Shown piece by piece: positions 8,432 through 17,341 of a stretch of DNA of 64,000 nucleotides (the first letter of the stretch is position 1; each line of letters opens with the position of its first letter). Source of the DNA: Rhodococcus sp. 14-2470-1b (GTDB lineage Bacteria > Actinomycetota > Actinomycetes > Mycobacteriales > Mycobacteriaceae). The stretch is taken from assembly GCF_002259415.1 (NCBI RefSeq), contig NZ_NPFY01000011.1:124001-188000 (forward strand), in the 5' to 3' direction. Position numbers and translations under genes: made by a program. The notes below the pieces were generated by a model that saw only the letters and a list, made by a program, of their open reading frames with translations, did no database searches and was not told the origin of the DNA.

Positions 8432-9993
8432 GACAGAAAGACATCCGTCAGCAGGACTTCCGATCGCTTCGTCCAATCGAGACCGTGCACGCTGTTGGCG
8501 GTGACAACCTGGTTGAACGTCACGCCGATCTCGATCAGGAACAGGCTTTCGAGCAACTCCAGGCTGACCGCCGAGTACTTCTCCTTCGCCTCGTCGCCGG
8601 TGCCGTCGGCCACTTGCCACGCCGCGTCGGCAGCAGCCTGATACGAGGGCGACTCGTACCGTGACGCGTTCTTCAGTGCATTGAACGGATACGCGCTGAC
8701 CGTCAGCGTCGACGGCGTGTACTGCGCCCAGGAATGGAACGTCACCCACAGCGCGGGGAACTGTTGCCCGATCAGCTGTTTCACGAACGCGGCACTCTCG
8801 ACCGGATCGAGTTCGACCGTGACGCCGATCTCGGCCAGGTTCGCCTGCACGATCTGCGCGGTCGCCTCGTAGTACGGGTTTCCCGCCTGATAGGTCAGCG
8901 GCAGGGCGGGAATGTTTCCGACCTCGGCGACCAACGCTTTCGCGCGGTCCGTATCGAGAGTGAAGGTCGCGTTGAGGTCCTCGTCGTACGCGGGTGACGT
9001 CTTCGGCCACGGAACATTGATCGGGTATCCGGCACCCCGGAATACCTCGGTGATGATCCGGTCACGGTCCAGCGCGAACGCGATCGCCCGACGCAGCCGG
9101 ACGTCGGACAGTGCCGGGTTCTGCACGTTGGTGCCGACGTAGATCTGCAGCTCGGCACCTTCGAGGTTGTTGCTCGTGTGTGCTCCGCCGTTCGCGAGCG
9201 TCTCCGCGTCGCGGTAGTTGATGTTGGTGACCGCCTGCACCTGACCCGACCTGATGGCGTTCGTCAACGCCTGGGCGTCGGGGATGATCGACACTTCCAC
9301 GCGGTCCAGATACGGGCGCTCCGGCACCCGGTAACTGTCGTTGCGGACGAAGGTGAGCGACTGGTTCGGCGTGCGTTCGGTGAGAACGAAAGGACCGGTA
9401 CCGACGAACTTCTCACCCGTCCTCAGCTGGTCGATCGATTCGCTGTCCAGGATCGGGACGGTGTCGAGGAGATCGAAGATGTTGCCCAGGGGGTGCGCGA
9501 AAGTCAGTACGAGCCGGTGCGGATCGGTGGTGTCGAAGGCCGTGATCGCCGCCGCGGTACTGCGCAACTGCGCCGTCCACGTGGGGTCCGCATAGGTGCG
9601 AATCGAGAACTCGGCATCCGTCGAGGTGAACGGCCTCCCGGAATGGAACGTGACATCGTCTCGCAGTTCGAGCGTGAGCGACAGGCCGTCGTCGGCGAGT
9701 GTCCACGACTCTGCAAGCAAAGGCGTCGGCGATACCTCGTCGTGCGGATACCGGATCAAGCTTTCGTAGACGAGGCCGATGACCGTTGTCGCACCCGCAG
9801 TGTTGGTCAGGAAGTTCGCCGGCACTACGTCCTGCGTCACCGCAGTTTTCAGCGTCCCGCCGCGCACCGGGGTCGCGTCGGACGAGCCTGCGTCCTGCTG
9901 CTCACCCACCGCGGACGAGCATGCGGCCGCACCGAAGATGGCCAGCGCGCTCAGGCCCGCACCGCGCAGCAGAGTGCGCCGGTCGAAAGACAT
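8428..9993 (-). CDS. Substrate-binding lipoprotein, family 5 (transporter-linked copy)
   Basis: 521 residues. The signal has a twin arginine (DRRTLL) before a hydrophobic run and a lipobox ending AAAC, so export as a Tat-type lipoprotein is likely. The mature protein shows family 5 features: GGTLKTAV near the start, YESLIRYP, and WTLADDGLSLTLELRDDVTFHSGRPF. It heads the operon with its own DppBC and ATPase. ATG 9993 was preferred; a TTG four codons upstream (10005) is possible. It is similar in domain order to the second binding protein at 13450, suggesting two binding proteins sharing one translocator. Confidence 0.88.
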   Translation of the reverse strand: MSFDRRTLLRGAGLSALAIFGAAACSSAVGEQQDAGSSDATPVRGGTLKTAVTQDVVPANFLTNTAGATTVIGLVYESLIRYPHDEVSPTPLLAESWTLADDGLSLTLELRDDVTFHSGRPFTSTDAEFSIRTYADPTWTAQLRSTAAAITAFDTTDPHRLVLTFAHPLGNIFDLLDTVPILDSESIDQLRTGEKFVGTGPFVLTERTPNQSLTFVRNDSYRVPERPYLDRVEVSIIPDAQALTNAIRSGQVQAVTNINYRDAETLANGGAHTSNNLEGAELQIYVGTNVQNPALSDVRLRRAIAFALDRDRIITEVFRGAGYPINVPWPKTSPAYDEDLNATFTLDTDRAKALVAEVGNIPALPLTYQAGNPYYEATAQIVQANLAEIGVTVELDPVESAAFVKQLIGQQFPALWVTFHSWAQYTPSTLTVSAYPFNALKNASRYESPSYQAAADAAWQVADGTGDEAKEKYSAVSLELLESLFLIEIGVTFNQVVTANSVHGLDWTKRSEVLLTDVFLS

Positions 9994-10203
9994 GTTTGTA
10001 CTCAAGAGGATTCGCTTTCAAGGAGAGACGCAAGTGTGCAGCGAAGCTAGCACCGGCACCTCCGGAACCACAACGTTTCGAGGCACTTGCAATCTTCGTG
10101 ATCCAAACTGTGGATTGCTCGACGGTTCTATGGTGCGGTGATTCAATCCCGCACTGCGCCTCAGTTTTTCGCGCAGTGCACCTCCGACGGAAAGGCTCGC
10201 TCC
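9994..10203. promoter_or_regulatory. Divergent control region of the sulfur island
   Basis: About 210 bases separate the oppositely directed binding-protein operon and the dioxygenase operon, so both promoters and any sulfur-responsive operator should lie here. I see no convincing sigma-70 pair or palindrome. AAGG-type ribosome binding sites occur at the right end (GGAAAGG before 10204). Confidence 0.4.
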
Positions 10204-11139
10204 ATGTCAGTAGACACCGTTCCCGCGACAACCCTTCGGGCAGTGAAGGTCGGCGGCAAGATCGGCGCGCGTATCGAGGGTGTCCGCCTGGGCGGTGACC
10301 TGGACACGGAGACCGTCGACTTCATCCGGCGCGCACTGCTCGAACACAAGGTCATCTTCTTCAGCGGACAGGACCACCTCGACGACGAAAGTCAGTACGC
10401 GTTCGCCGAGCTTCTCGGTTCTCCGACGACGCCGCACCCCACCGTGACGTCGCGGGGCACGAAGACCCTTGCCATCGACTCCGAGTACGGCAAGGCCAAC
10501 AGCTGGCACTCGGACGTCACGTTCGTCGACCGCATCCCCAAGGCTTCGATTCTTCGCGCCGTGCAGCTCCCGGAATACGGCGGAAACACCACCTGGGCAT
10601 CGCAGGTCGCAGCCTACGAGAGCCTCCCGGACTCGCTGAAGGCTCTCGTCGACAATCTGTGGGCGACGCACTCGAACGCCTACGACTATTCCGCGACGTC
10701 CGCAGAGAGGATCCAGAACGAGAAGTCGGCGGAGTATCGAAAGGAATTCCAGTCCACGTACTTCGAGACCGAGCACCCTGTGGTGCGCGTCCACCCCGAA
10801 ACCGGTGAGAAGACCCTCGTTCTCGGCCACTTCATCAAGGGATTCATCGGCCTGCCGACCAAGGAATCACAGGTGCTGTTCAACCTTCTCCAGGACCGGG
10901 TGACCAAACTGGAGAACACCGTTCGGTGGACGTGGTCACTCGGCGACGTCGCGATCTGGGACAACCGCGCCACCCAGCACTACGCCGTGGCCGACTGGGA
11001 CGACCAGTACCGACGACTCGAGCGCATCACCCTCGCCGGTGATGTCCCGGTCCACCCGAACGGGCAGAAGAGCCGCGTCGTCGCCGGCGACGCGGAGCAC
11101 TACTCGGTCATCGACGAGCCAGTCCTCATCTCTCTCTGA
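10204..11139 (+). CDS. atsK: Alpha-ketoglutarate-dependent dioxygenase, alkylsulfatase (AtsK/TauD) type
   Basis: 311 residues of the TauD fold. The iron ligands are visible: His102 and Asp104 in SWHSDVTF and the distal His259 in NRATQHYAV, with the co-substrate arginine in YRRLERITL. Family members use Fe(II), O2 and alpha-ketoglutarate to oxidise the carbon next to a sulfonate or sulfate ester, releasing sulfite or sulfate. AtsK-like alkylsulfatase is favoured over taurine dioxygenase because an arylsulfatase is translationally coupled next (TGATG overlap). Start chosen at ATG 10204 behind GGAAAGG; the frame is open further upstream without a better signal. Confidence 0.78.
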   Translation: MSVDTVPATTLRAVKVGGKIGARIEGVRLGGDLDTETVDFIRRALLEHKVIFFSGQDHLDDESQYAFAELLGSPTTPHPTVTSRGTKTLAIDSEYGKANSWHSDVTFVDRIPKASILRAVQLPEYGGNTTWASQVAAYESLPDSLKALVDNLWATHSNAYDYSATSAERIQNEKSAEYRKEFQSTYFETEHPVVRVHPETGEKTLVLGHFIKGFIGLPTKESQVLFNLLQDRVTKLENTVRWTWSLGDVAIWDNRATQHYAVADWDDQYRRLERITLAGDVPVHPNGQKSRVVAGDAEHYSVIDEPVLISL

Positions 11140-13418
11140 TGTCGATCCCGCCCTACGCGCGGGGGTACGACGGATTCGAGGGTCGAGTCGGCAGAACGGC
11201 TGCCGACTCGACCCCGGCCTGGGCCTATCCTCCGTCCGCACCCCCTGGTGCCCCCAACATCGTCGTCATTCTGATCGACGACATGGGCTTCAGTGACACC
11301 GGTCCTTACGGCTCGGAGATCGACACTCCACACCTCGACCGGCTGGCCGCGTCGGGTGTGCGTTTCACCAATTATCATACGACTCCGCTGTGTTCACCGT
11401 CCCGCGCGTCACTTCTGACCGGCATCAACGCTCACCGCGCGGGCTACGGTTACGTATCCAACGCCGACCCCGGTTTTCCGGGTTTACGTCTCGAGCTCGC
11501 GGACGACGCGCTGACACTACCGGAGATGTTGCGTGACAACGGGTATGCCACCTATGCCGTCGGAAAATGGCACCTCGTCCGCGATGCGAACATGGGCCCT
11601 GGCCGAACAAAGGATTCGTGGCCGACGCAGCGCGGATTCGACCGCTACTACGGGTCGCTCGAAGGGCTGAACTCGTTCTTCCACCCCAATCAGTTGACCT
11701 CCGACAACGGCGCGGTCGAAACCGAGGAATACCCCGAGAACTATTACCTCACGGACGATCTGACCGATCACGCCGTCGGCTACATCAAGGATCTACGAGC
11801 ACACTCGCCGAAGCCGTTCTTTCTGTACTTCGCGCACGTGGCGATGCACGGCCCACTACAGGCCAAGCAAGCAGATCGTGCGAAGTACCGGGGCAAGTAC
11901 GCCGCCGGGTGGGACAGGCTGCGCGAAAGTCGATTTGCCCGGCAACTCGCGGACGGACTCTTCCCCGAGGGAACACGGCAAGCACCGCGGAACAGCGAAC
12001 CCGGATACGACGTCGAACCATGGGACTCGCTCACCGAGGATCAGCAACGACGCTTCGCGCGCTACATGGAAGTCTATGCAGGCATGGTCGACAGCATCGA
12101 CCAGAGCATCGGACGTGTACTGCAGGTCATCGAGGACCTCGGTGAACTCGACAACACCATCGTGGTGTTCACCTCGGACAACGGAGGGACAGCGGAAGGC
12201 GGGCCGGAAGGGACACGGAGTTACTTCGCGGAGTTCGCAGGCGTGAAGGATCCGGACTGGGTCGGCGACGTGCCCCACGACGAAGATCTCATCGGGACAG
12301 CACGGTTGGGAGTGCACTATCCGCGTGGGTGGGGCCAGACATCCAATACGCCGTTCCGGTTCTACAAGGGTCAGACATTCGCCGGCGGTGTGCGCGTGCC
12401 CTTCGTGCTGTCGTGGCCGGCAGGGCTACCCGCGCGCGGAGAAATCCGCCATCAGTACGCGTACGTAACCGACCTGGCGCCGACACTACTCGACCTCGCA
12501 GGACTGAACGTGCCCGCCGAACGGCAAGGTCGTCCTGCCCTGACGTTCGACGGTGTGTCGTTCGCCGAAGTACTACGTTCCAACGACCCGTCGCGACACC
12601 TCGAACAGTATTCCGAGATCACCGGACATCGCGGCTTCTACCGAGACGGCTGGAAGCTACTCGCCCTCGCGGGAGAGGACGTCGGCGCCCCGCAGTGGCA
12701 ACTGTTCGACGTGCATACCGACCCGACCGAACTACACGACGTATCCACGGACTTTCCGGACAAGGTCGCCGAACTCGCAACTGCTTGGGAGCGCGCTGCG
12801 TGGGAGAACACGGTATTCCCGTTGGTCACGCGCGCCGACCTCGCACGGCGCAGGCCCGAAGAAGCGCAGCTGTCCCACCCTGTCACGCTCCTTCCTGGAA
12901 CGCCCACCCTGGAGCGCTACCGGTCGTCGAAGCTGATCGCCTACCGAGACTTCTCGATCGACGTTGCTCTCGGAAGTGTCGCCGACGGGGTACTCGTGGC
13001 GCACGGCGATCCGCAGGGCGGGTACATCCTCTACGTGGAGGACGGACAGATCGTGTTCGGCTTGAACAGTTTTGGACACTACAGATCGGTGAGCGCGTCA
13101 CTGCCACCGGATGCCTCCCTCGTCACCCTCGACGCCGTGGTGGCACCGGGATTGCGATGGGACTTCGCCGTATCGGTCGACGCTGTGCACGTAGCAGCAC
13201 TCCCGAACCAAGTCCAACTGGTCGCGATGGCACCGTGGACCGGCATCTCCGTCGGAGTCGACTCGAGAGGACCGGTGTCCTGGGACCTGCGCGAACGCCG
13301 AGGAGTCTTCCGATACACCGGTGCACTGCAGTCGGTCACCTACCGCCCAGGACCGGTACGGGTTCCCCCGGTGACAGTCGACCGCATCGAGACCGAGGCA
13401 GAGATTCTCGCGGACTAG
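11139..13418 (+). CDS. Arylsulfatase (type I, formylglycine-dependent)
   Basis: 759 residues. The sulfatase signature CSPSRASLLTG starts at Cys85, the residue converted to formylglycine. Metal-binding residues are in LIDDMGFSD (45-53) and VFTSDNGG further on. The C-terminal 150 residues form an extra beta-rich region typical of the large actinobacterial arylsulfatases. No signal peptide is visible, so it probably acts in the cytoplasm on imported sulfate esters. The ATG shares a base with the stop of the dioxygenase gene, giving tight coupling; the two enzymes cover alkyl and aryl sulfate esters. Confidence 0.92.
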   Translation: MSIPPYARGYDGFEGRVGRTAADSTPAWAYPPSAPPGAPNIVVILIDDMGFSDTGPYGSEIDTPHLDRLAASGVRFTNYHTTPLCSPSRASLLTGINAHRAGYGYVSNADPGFPGLRLELADDALTLPEMLRDNGYATYAVGKWHLVRDANMGPGRTKDSWPTQRGFDRYYGSLEGLNSFFHPNQLTSDNGAVETEEYPENYYLTDDLTDHAVGYIKDLRAHSPKPFFLYFAHVAMHGPLQAKQADRAKYRGKYAAGWDRLRESRFARQLADGLFPEGTRQAPRNSEPGYDVEPWDSLTEDQQRRFARYMEVYAGMVDSIDQSIGRVLQVIEDLGELDNTIVVFTSDNGGTAEGGPEGTRSYFAEFAGVKDPDWVGDVPHDEDLIGTARLGVHYPRGWGQTSNTPFRFYKGQTFAGGVRVPFVLSWPAGLPARGEIRHQYAYVTDLAPTLLDLAGLNVPAERQGRPALTFDGVSFAEVLRSNDPSRHLEQYSEITGHRGFYRDGWKLLALAGEDVGAPQWQLFDVHTDPTELHDVSTDFPDKVAELATAWERAAWENTVFPLVTRADLARRRPEEAQLSHPVTLLPGTPTLERYRSSKLIAYRDFSIDVALGSVADGVLVAHGDPQGGYILYVEDGQIVFGLNSFGHYRSVSASLPPDASLVTLDAVVAPGLRWDFAVSVDAVHVAALPNQVQLVAMAPWTGISVGVDSRGPVSWDLRERRGVFRYTGALQSVTYRPGPVRVPPVTVDRIETEAEILAD

Positions 13419-13449
13419 GACATTCACGGCTCCGAACAGAAAGGCTCAC

Positions 13450-14988
13450 ATGATTTCCCGCAGAGGATTCCTGACCGGCACAGCGGGAGGAGCAACGGCA
13501 TTGCTCCTCGCCGCGTGCTCGTCGGCGGTCGAGGAAGCGAAGAGCGGATCGGGAGAGACAGGCGGCACACTGGTGATCGGAACACTCAGCGACCTCAACC
13601 CCGCGACCATCTTCTCCCAGTCACTGACCTCCATGACCATCGGCGGACTCGTCTTCGACACACTCGTCCGCCTCGACCCCGATACGCTCGAACCGACTCC
13701 GCGCGTCGCCACCTCATGGGAGGTTTCCGACGACGGCCTCACCGTGACCCTGCAGCTCCGCGAGGACGTCACATTCCATTCGGGTCGACCCTTCACGTCC
13801 AAGGACGTCGAGTACGCGTTCACGAACCTCGCGAAGGACACTGCCGGTTCGCAATTGCAGGCAGCCGCGCGCACGATCGAGGCGGTGGACACCTCCGACG
13901 ACCACGTCGCCGTACTGACCTTGACGCATCCCCTGGTCAACCTCCACGACCTCCTCGAGTTCACCCTCCTCACCGACTCCGACACCGAAGCCGCACTGCT
14001 CGCAGGCGAACAGTTCGTGGGCACCGGCCCCTTCGTCTTCGATTCCTGGCAGCGCGGCCGGCAGTCGGATTGGAGTCGCAACGGGAGCTACTGGGACACC
14101 CCCGCATTGCTGGACAAGGTCACCATCCGAGTGGTACCCGACAACTCCGCACTCCTGTCCTCGGTGCGCTCCGGTCAGACCAACGCCGTCATCGGTGTAT
14201 CCGCCCAGGACGCCAGGCCCTTCTCGGGCGACGGATACCAGGTCGAGAACGAAGACGTGTTCGACGTGGCGTACTACGTCGGGGCGAACGTCGTGGACCC
14301 GGCGTTGGCCGACAAACGAATCCGACAAGCAATCTCCTACGCAGTCGACCGCGAGCGAATCCTCGACGAGGTACTCGGCGGCGTCGGTATCGCCTCCAGC
14401 GCCCCCTGGCCGGAGTCCTCGCCTGCCTACGACGAGGCCACCCGCGACTTCTACTCCCGCGACCTCGACAAGGCACGCCAGCTACTCGCCGACGCAGGAG
14501 GCCCACCGTCACAACCCGTATTGCTCTCCTACGGAACCGGTCTCGCACCGGCACGGAACATCGCCGCGATCATCGAGAACAATCTCGCCGACATCGGATT
14601 CACCGTCACCCTCGACCCACGCGAACAAGCGACACTGTCACCGTTCCTGAACAGCGGCCAACACCAACTGTGGATCAACCCACACGGCTTCGCCCAACTC
14701 AACCCGTCGACCCTCGCCACCGGCGCTGCACCGTTCAAGCCTGCAAAGAACCTGTCGGGCTACACCTCACCCGAATACACTGCCATCGTCGACCGCCTCT
14801 GGACGCAAGCCGACCCGGAAAGCGACACGGCCACAGCGTCGTACACGGAGTTCTCGAATCTTCTGCTCGACGAGCAGTTCGTCATCGACCTCGCCATCAC
14901 CACGAACACCAACGTCTACTCCGCCGGCGTCTCGGGCATCGAATGGAATCGATACAAAAATTTGATTCTGAACCGCGCAACGGTCTAG
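13450..14988 (+). CDS. Second substrate-binding lipoprotein, family 5
   Basis: 512 residues. A twin-arginine start (MISRRGFLTGTAGG) leads to a lipobox ending LLAAC near residue 24. The body matches the binding protein at 8428 in order and motifs, e.g. VTFHSGRPFTS, EQFVGTGPFVF and a C-terminal tail that ends without extra domains. It is the third gene of the sulfatase operon, 31 bases after the arylsulfatase stop, with AGAAAGG before the ATG. It has no permease of its own, so I infer that it shares the transporter at 5053-8431 and widens its ester range. Confidence 0.85.
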   Translation: MISRRGFLTGTAGGATALLLAACSSAVEEAKSGSGETGGTLVIGTLSDLNPATIFSQSLTSMTIGGLVFDTLVRLDPDTLEPTPRVATSWEVSDDGLTVTLQLREDVTFHSGRPFTSKDVEYAFTNLAKDTAGSQLQAAARTIEAVDTSDDHVAVLTLTHPLVNLHDLLEFTLLTDSDTEAALLAGEQFVGTGPFVFDSWQRGRQSDWSRNGSYWDTPALLDKVTIRVVPDNSALLSSVRSGQTNAVIGVSAQDARPFSGDGYQVENEDVFDVAYYVGANVVDPALADKRIRQAISYAVDRERILDEVLGGVGIASSAPWPESSPAYDEATRDFYSRDLDKARQLLADAGGPPSQPVLLSYGTGLAPARNIAAIIENNLADIGFTVTLDPREQATLSPFLNSGQHQLWINPHGFAQLNPSTLATGAAPFKPAKNLSGYTSPEYTAIVDRLWTQADPESDTATASYTEFSNLLLDEQFVIDLAITTNTNVYSAGVSGIEWNRYKNLILNRATV

Positions 14989-14991
14989 GAA

Positions 14992-15022
14992 CTCGGCGCC
15001 GATGGTTGACATCGGCGCCGAG
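14992..15022 (+). terminator. Strong hairpin after the sulfur operon
   Basis: A perfect 13-base inverted repeat (CTCGGCGCCGATG at 14992-15004, CATCGGCGCCGAG at 15010-15022) with a five-base loop lies three bases after the stop of the second binding-protein gene. No T-tract follows on the plus strand. It fits an actinobacterial L-shaped terminator. Its loop and right arm contain the TTGACA of the next promoter. Confidence 0.7.
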
Positions 15023-15035
15023 GTCTGTCACTAAT
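15006..15035 (+). promoter_or_regulatory. Sigma-70-like promoter of the ytr-type operon
   Basis: TTGACA (15006-15011) and ACTAAT (15030-15035, four of six bases of TATAAT) are 18 bases apart and lie about 30 bases before the regulator start. The -10 lies inside the operator palindrome, so bound repressor would block RNA polymerase. Confidence 0.55.
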
Positions 15036-15052
15036 TAACTACAACATTAGTG
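15029..15052. promoter_or_regulatory. Inverted-repeat operator of the GntR regulator
   Basis: CACTAAT (15029-15035) and ATTAGTG (15046-15052) form a perfect 7-base inverted repeat with a 10-base spacer. It overlaps the -10 and the probable transcription start and ends 11 bases before the GntR start codon. The spacing matches operators of the YtrA subfamily; autoregulation is inferred. Confidence 0.65.
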
Positions 15053-15063
15053 AAAGGGTGTTG

Positions 15064-15465
15064 GTGATCGAGTTCAGGATTGATCGGAAGTCGGGAATCC
15101 CGACGTACGTGCAGCTCGCCCTGCAGGTCAGACACGCTCTACGACGCGGCGACCTCGCCCTCGGCGACAAACTGCCCACAGCCAAGGACGTCGTGTCCAC
15201 CCTCGCGATCAATCCCAACACGGTGCTCAAGGCGTACAAGGAGCTCGAACACGACGGTCTCGTCGAGGGCAGGCCAGGCCTGGGTACGTTCGTCGTCGGA
15301 TCGCTGGCGAAAGCCGGGATGGCCGAAAAGAACGCCCTCGCAGGTGAACTCGACACCTGGGTGAGCCACGGCGCGAGCGCCGGACTCGACCGCTCCGATC
15401 TCCAAGCGCTCTTCGAGGCTGCACTCGACCGCGAATTCCCCGAACCGGAAGGACGACCGACGTGA
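15064..15465 (+). CDS. GntR-family regulator, YtrA subfamily
   Basis: About 133 residues: a winged helix-turn-helix (FRIDRKSGIPTYVQLALQVR, then INPNTVLKAYKELEHDGLVE and GLGTFV) and only a short helical C-terminus of about 50 residues, diagnostic of the YtrA branch, which lacks a large effector domain. Three starts are possible within six bases (GTG 15058, TTG 15061, GTG 15064); the last has GAAAGG at the best distance. The gene overlaps the ABC ATPase start by four bases. It probably represses its own operon through the palindrome at 15029-15052. Confidence 0.85.
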   Translation: MIEFRIDRKSGIPTYVQLALQVRHALRRGDLALGDKLPTAKDVVSTLAINPNTVLKAYKELEHDGLVEGRPGLGTFVVGSLAKAGMAEKNALAGELDTWVSHGASAGLDRSDLQALFEAALDREFPEPEGRPT

Positions 15466-16292
15466 CCGAATCAGTGCTCGAGGTGTCGGAGGTGAGCAAA
15501 TCCTTCCGCGGCACCACCGTCCTGGACTCGTGCTCCTTCGAACTGCAACGAGGATCGATCACCGCCCTCGTCGGATCCAACGGTGCAGGCAAGACAACCC
15601 TGATGTCGGTCATTGTCGGACTTCTGAGCCCCGACTCCGGGTCGGTCACCGTCCTCGGCAACACCGTCGGAGATCGAGGAATTGCACCCGGATTGTCCTA
15701 CCTCGCACAACACAAACCTCTGTTCGCCCGGTTCACTGTCGCCGAAATACTGCGATTCGGCCGCGCCACCAACGACATGTGGGACGACGCCTACGCATCG
15801 AGGATCGTCGACGAGGCGGGCATCGCAACCACCAGCAGAATCAGGACATTGTCGCCGGGCCAGAGGACTCGCGTCGCCGTCGCCCTAGTCCTGGGCAGGC
15901 TTCCGGAGATCGTCCTGCTCGACGAACCACTCGCCGATCTGGACCCGGCTGCCCGACGCGCAGTTGCGCAAACCCTGATGCGCGACGCCGCGGAACGAGG
16001 AACCACCATCGTGCTGTCCTCGCATGTGCTGGCCGAACTGGTCGACGTGGCCGACCGACTGCTGTTGCTGCGCGGAGGTTCGATGCAGCTGGACGGAGAG
16101 ACCGAGAACATCGTGAACGAACACTATGTGCACATCGATCCGGACCAGCCTCCGACCGGCGACATCGTCGGCTCGACAATCGGATCGACGTCGACCACCC
16201 ATGTAGTGCGAGGTCCGCGTCCGACCGATGTGCGTACCTCCCCCGCCACGCTCGACGATGTCGTGCTTGCGTACCTCGGCGAGGTGAGCTGA
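15462..16292 (+). CDS. ABC exporter ATPase
   Basis: 276 residues with one nucleotide-binding domain: Walker A GSNGAGKTT near residue 43, a variant signature LSPGQRTRVAVA, and Walker B IVLLDEPLADLD. A C-terminal extension of about 60 residues follows. The GTG start overlaps the regulator stop. With the following membrane protein it forms an exporter of the type controlled by YtrA regulators, often induced by cell-envelope antibiotics (family knowledge; the substrate here is unknown). Confidence 0.88.
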   Translation: MTESVLEVSEVSKSFRGTTVLDSCSFELQRGSITALVGSNGAGKTTLMSVIVGLLSPDSGSVTVLGNTVGDRGIAPGLSYLAQHKPLFARFTVAEILRFGRATNDMWDDAYASRIVDEAGIATTSRIRTLSPGQRTRVAVALVLGRLPEIVLLDEPLADLDPAARRAVAQTLMRDAAERGTTIVLSSHVLAELVDVADRLLLLRGGSMQLDGETENIVNEHYVHIDPDQPPTGDIVGSTIGSTSTTHVVRGPRPTDVRTSPATLDDVVLAYLGEVS

Positions 16293-17341
16293 TGTTCTGG
16301 GTCACGTATCGCCAGTTTCGCGCTACTCTGCTCGGCACGCTCGGCGTCATCGCACTCGTGGGCGCCCTGTCACTTCTGGCGTCGCTCAGCCTTCGAAACT
16401 ATGCCTTCGGCAGTTCGTTCGGTCAGCTCGACCTCTGCTACGGCACCGGATCTACCGCGTGTGTTGCCCAGACAACTCTGACTGCAACCACGTTGCTCAC
16501 TGCCGCGCTACCGTTCCTCATCGGACTCTTCGTCGGAGGGGCAACGTTCTCCCGTGACATCGAGCGCGGCACTCACGTACTGTCGCTGTCTCAGTCAGTC
16601 GGCCGGCTCCGCTGGTACTTCTGCCGAGTACTGATCGTGTTCGTTCCCGTCGTTCTCGCGATGTTGGTGCTGGGAATCCTGTTCCTCAGGGTGCGCGCCA
16701 CGAACAACGTGTGGTCGAGTTTCTCGGGGTTCGAGCACTCACGCTTCGTGTTTCCGATCTTCGAGACGTCAGCCCTTGCACCCGCCGCCTACACCCTGGC
16801 AGCTCTCCTGATCGGCAGTGCGTTCGCACTTCTCCTGCGGCACAGCGTCGGAGCGATGGTGCTCACGTTGATCACCACCGTCGGGCTGCTGGTGTTGTTG
16901 ACGGCAGGCTTGCGCCCGCACTACGCCACCCCGCTCGTCGAGGCCAGGCCACTGGTCGATGTTGTCACCACCGGTGAATACCTCGGCTACGGCTCCTCGT
17001 CGCGGTGGACAGTGGACTCCAACTATGTGGACGCACAGGGCAACAAGCTGACCATCGACTACAACGCGTGCAACGAAGACCAATCGTTCTACGAACAATT
17101 CGACCAAGATCCCGACGAAACGTACGCCGCGTACGAGGCTCGGACGGACGAACTGAACCGGCAACAGATCGCTCGCCGCGCCGACTGCCTGGCCGCCCAG
17201 GGCGCTGACCGATTCGAGGTCGAATACCACGTCGACAGCCAGTTCTGGAGATTCCAGGCGACGGAAGCTGCCTTGTTGCTGACGCTTTCCGCGCTTGTCC
17301 TCGGCGTGTCGACCCTGCTCGTCCGTCGCCTGAGGCCGTGA
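16292..17341 (+). CDS. ABC exporter membrane subunit
   Basis: 349 residues with about six predicted membrane helices. Two long helices near the N-terminus flank a short outer loop with two cysteines (LDLCYGTGSTACVAQ). A 90-residue hydrophilic stretch rich in Asp, Tyr and Gln separates helix 5 from the last helix and would face outside. The motif FSRDIERGTHVLSLSQSVGR is typical of ABC-2-like permeases. Its ATG overlaps the ATPase stop by one base and its end overlaps the kinase-like gene by four. Confidence 0.8.
   Translation: MFWVTYRQFRATLLGTLGVIALVGALSLLASLSLRNYAFGSSFGQLDLCYGTGSTACVAQTTLTATTLLTAALPFLIGLFVGGATFSRDIERGTHVLSLSQSVGRLRWYFCRVLIVFVPVVLAMLVLGILFLRVRATNNVWSSFSGFEHSRFVFPIFETSALAPAAYTLAALLIGSAFALLLRHSVGAMVLTLITTVGLLVLLTAGLRPHYATPLVEARPLVDVVTTGEYLGYGSSSRWTVDSNYVDAQGNKLTIDYNACNEDQSFYEQFDQDPDETYAAYEARTDELNRQQIARRADCLAAQGADRFEVEYHVDSQFWRFQATEAALLLTLSALVLGVSTLLVRRLRP

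Noticed and set aside
9994..10203. Riboswitch or sulfur-responsive leader between the divergent sulfur operons
   Set aside because: No SAM-riboswitch-like helices or conserved core could be recognised by eye.
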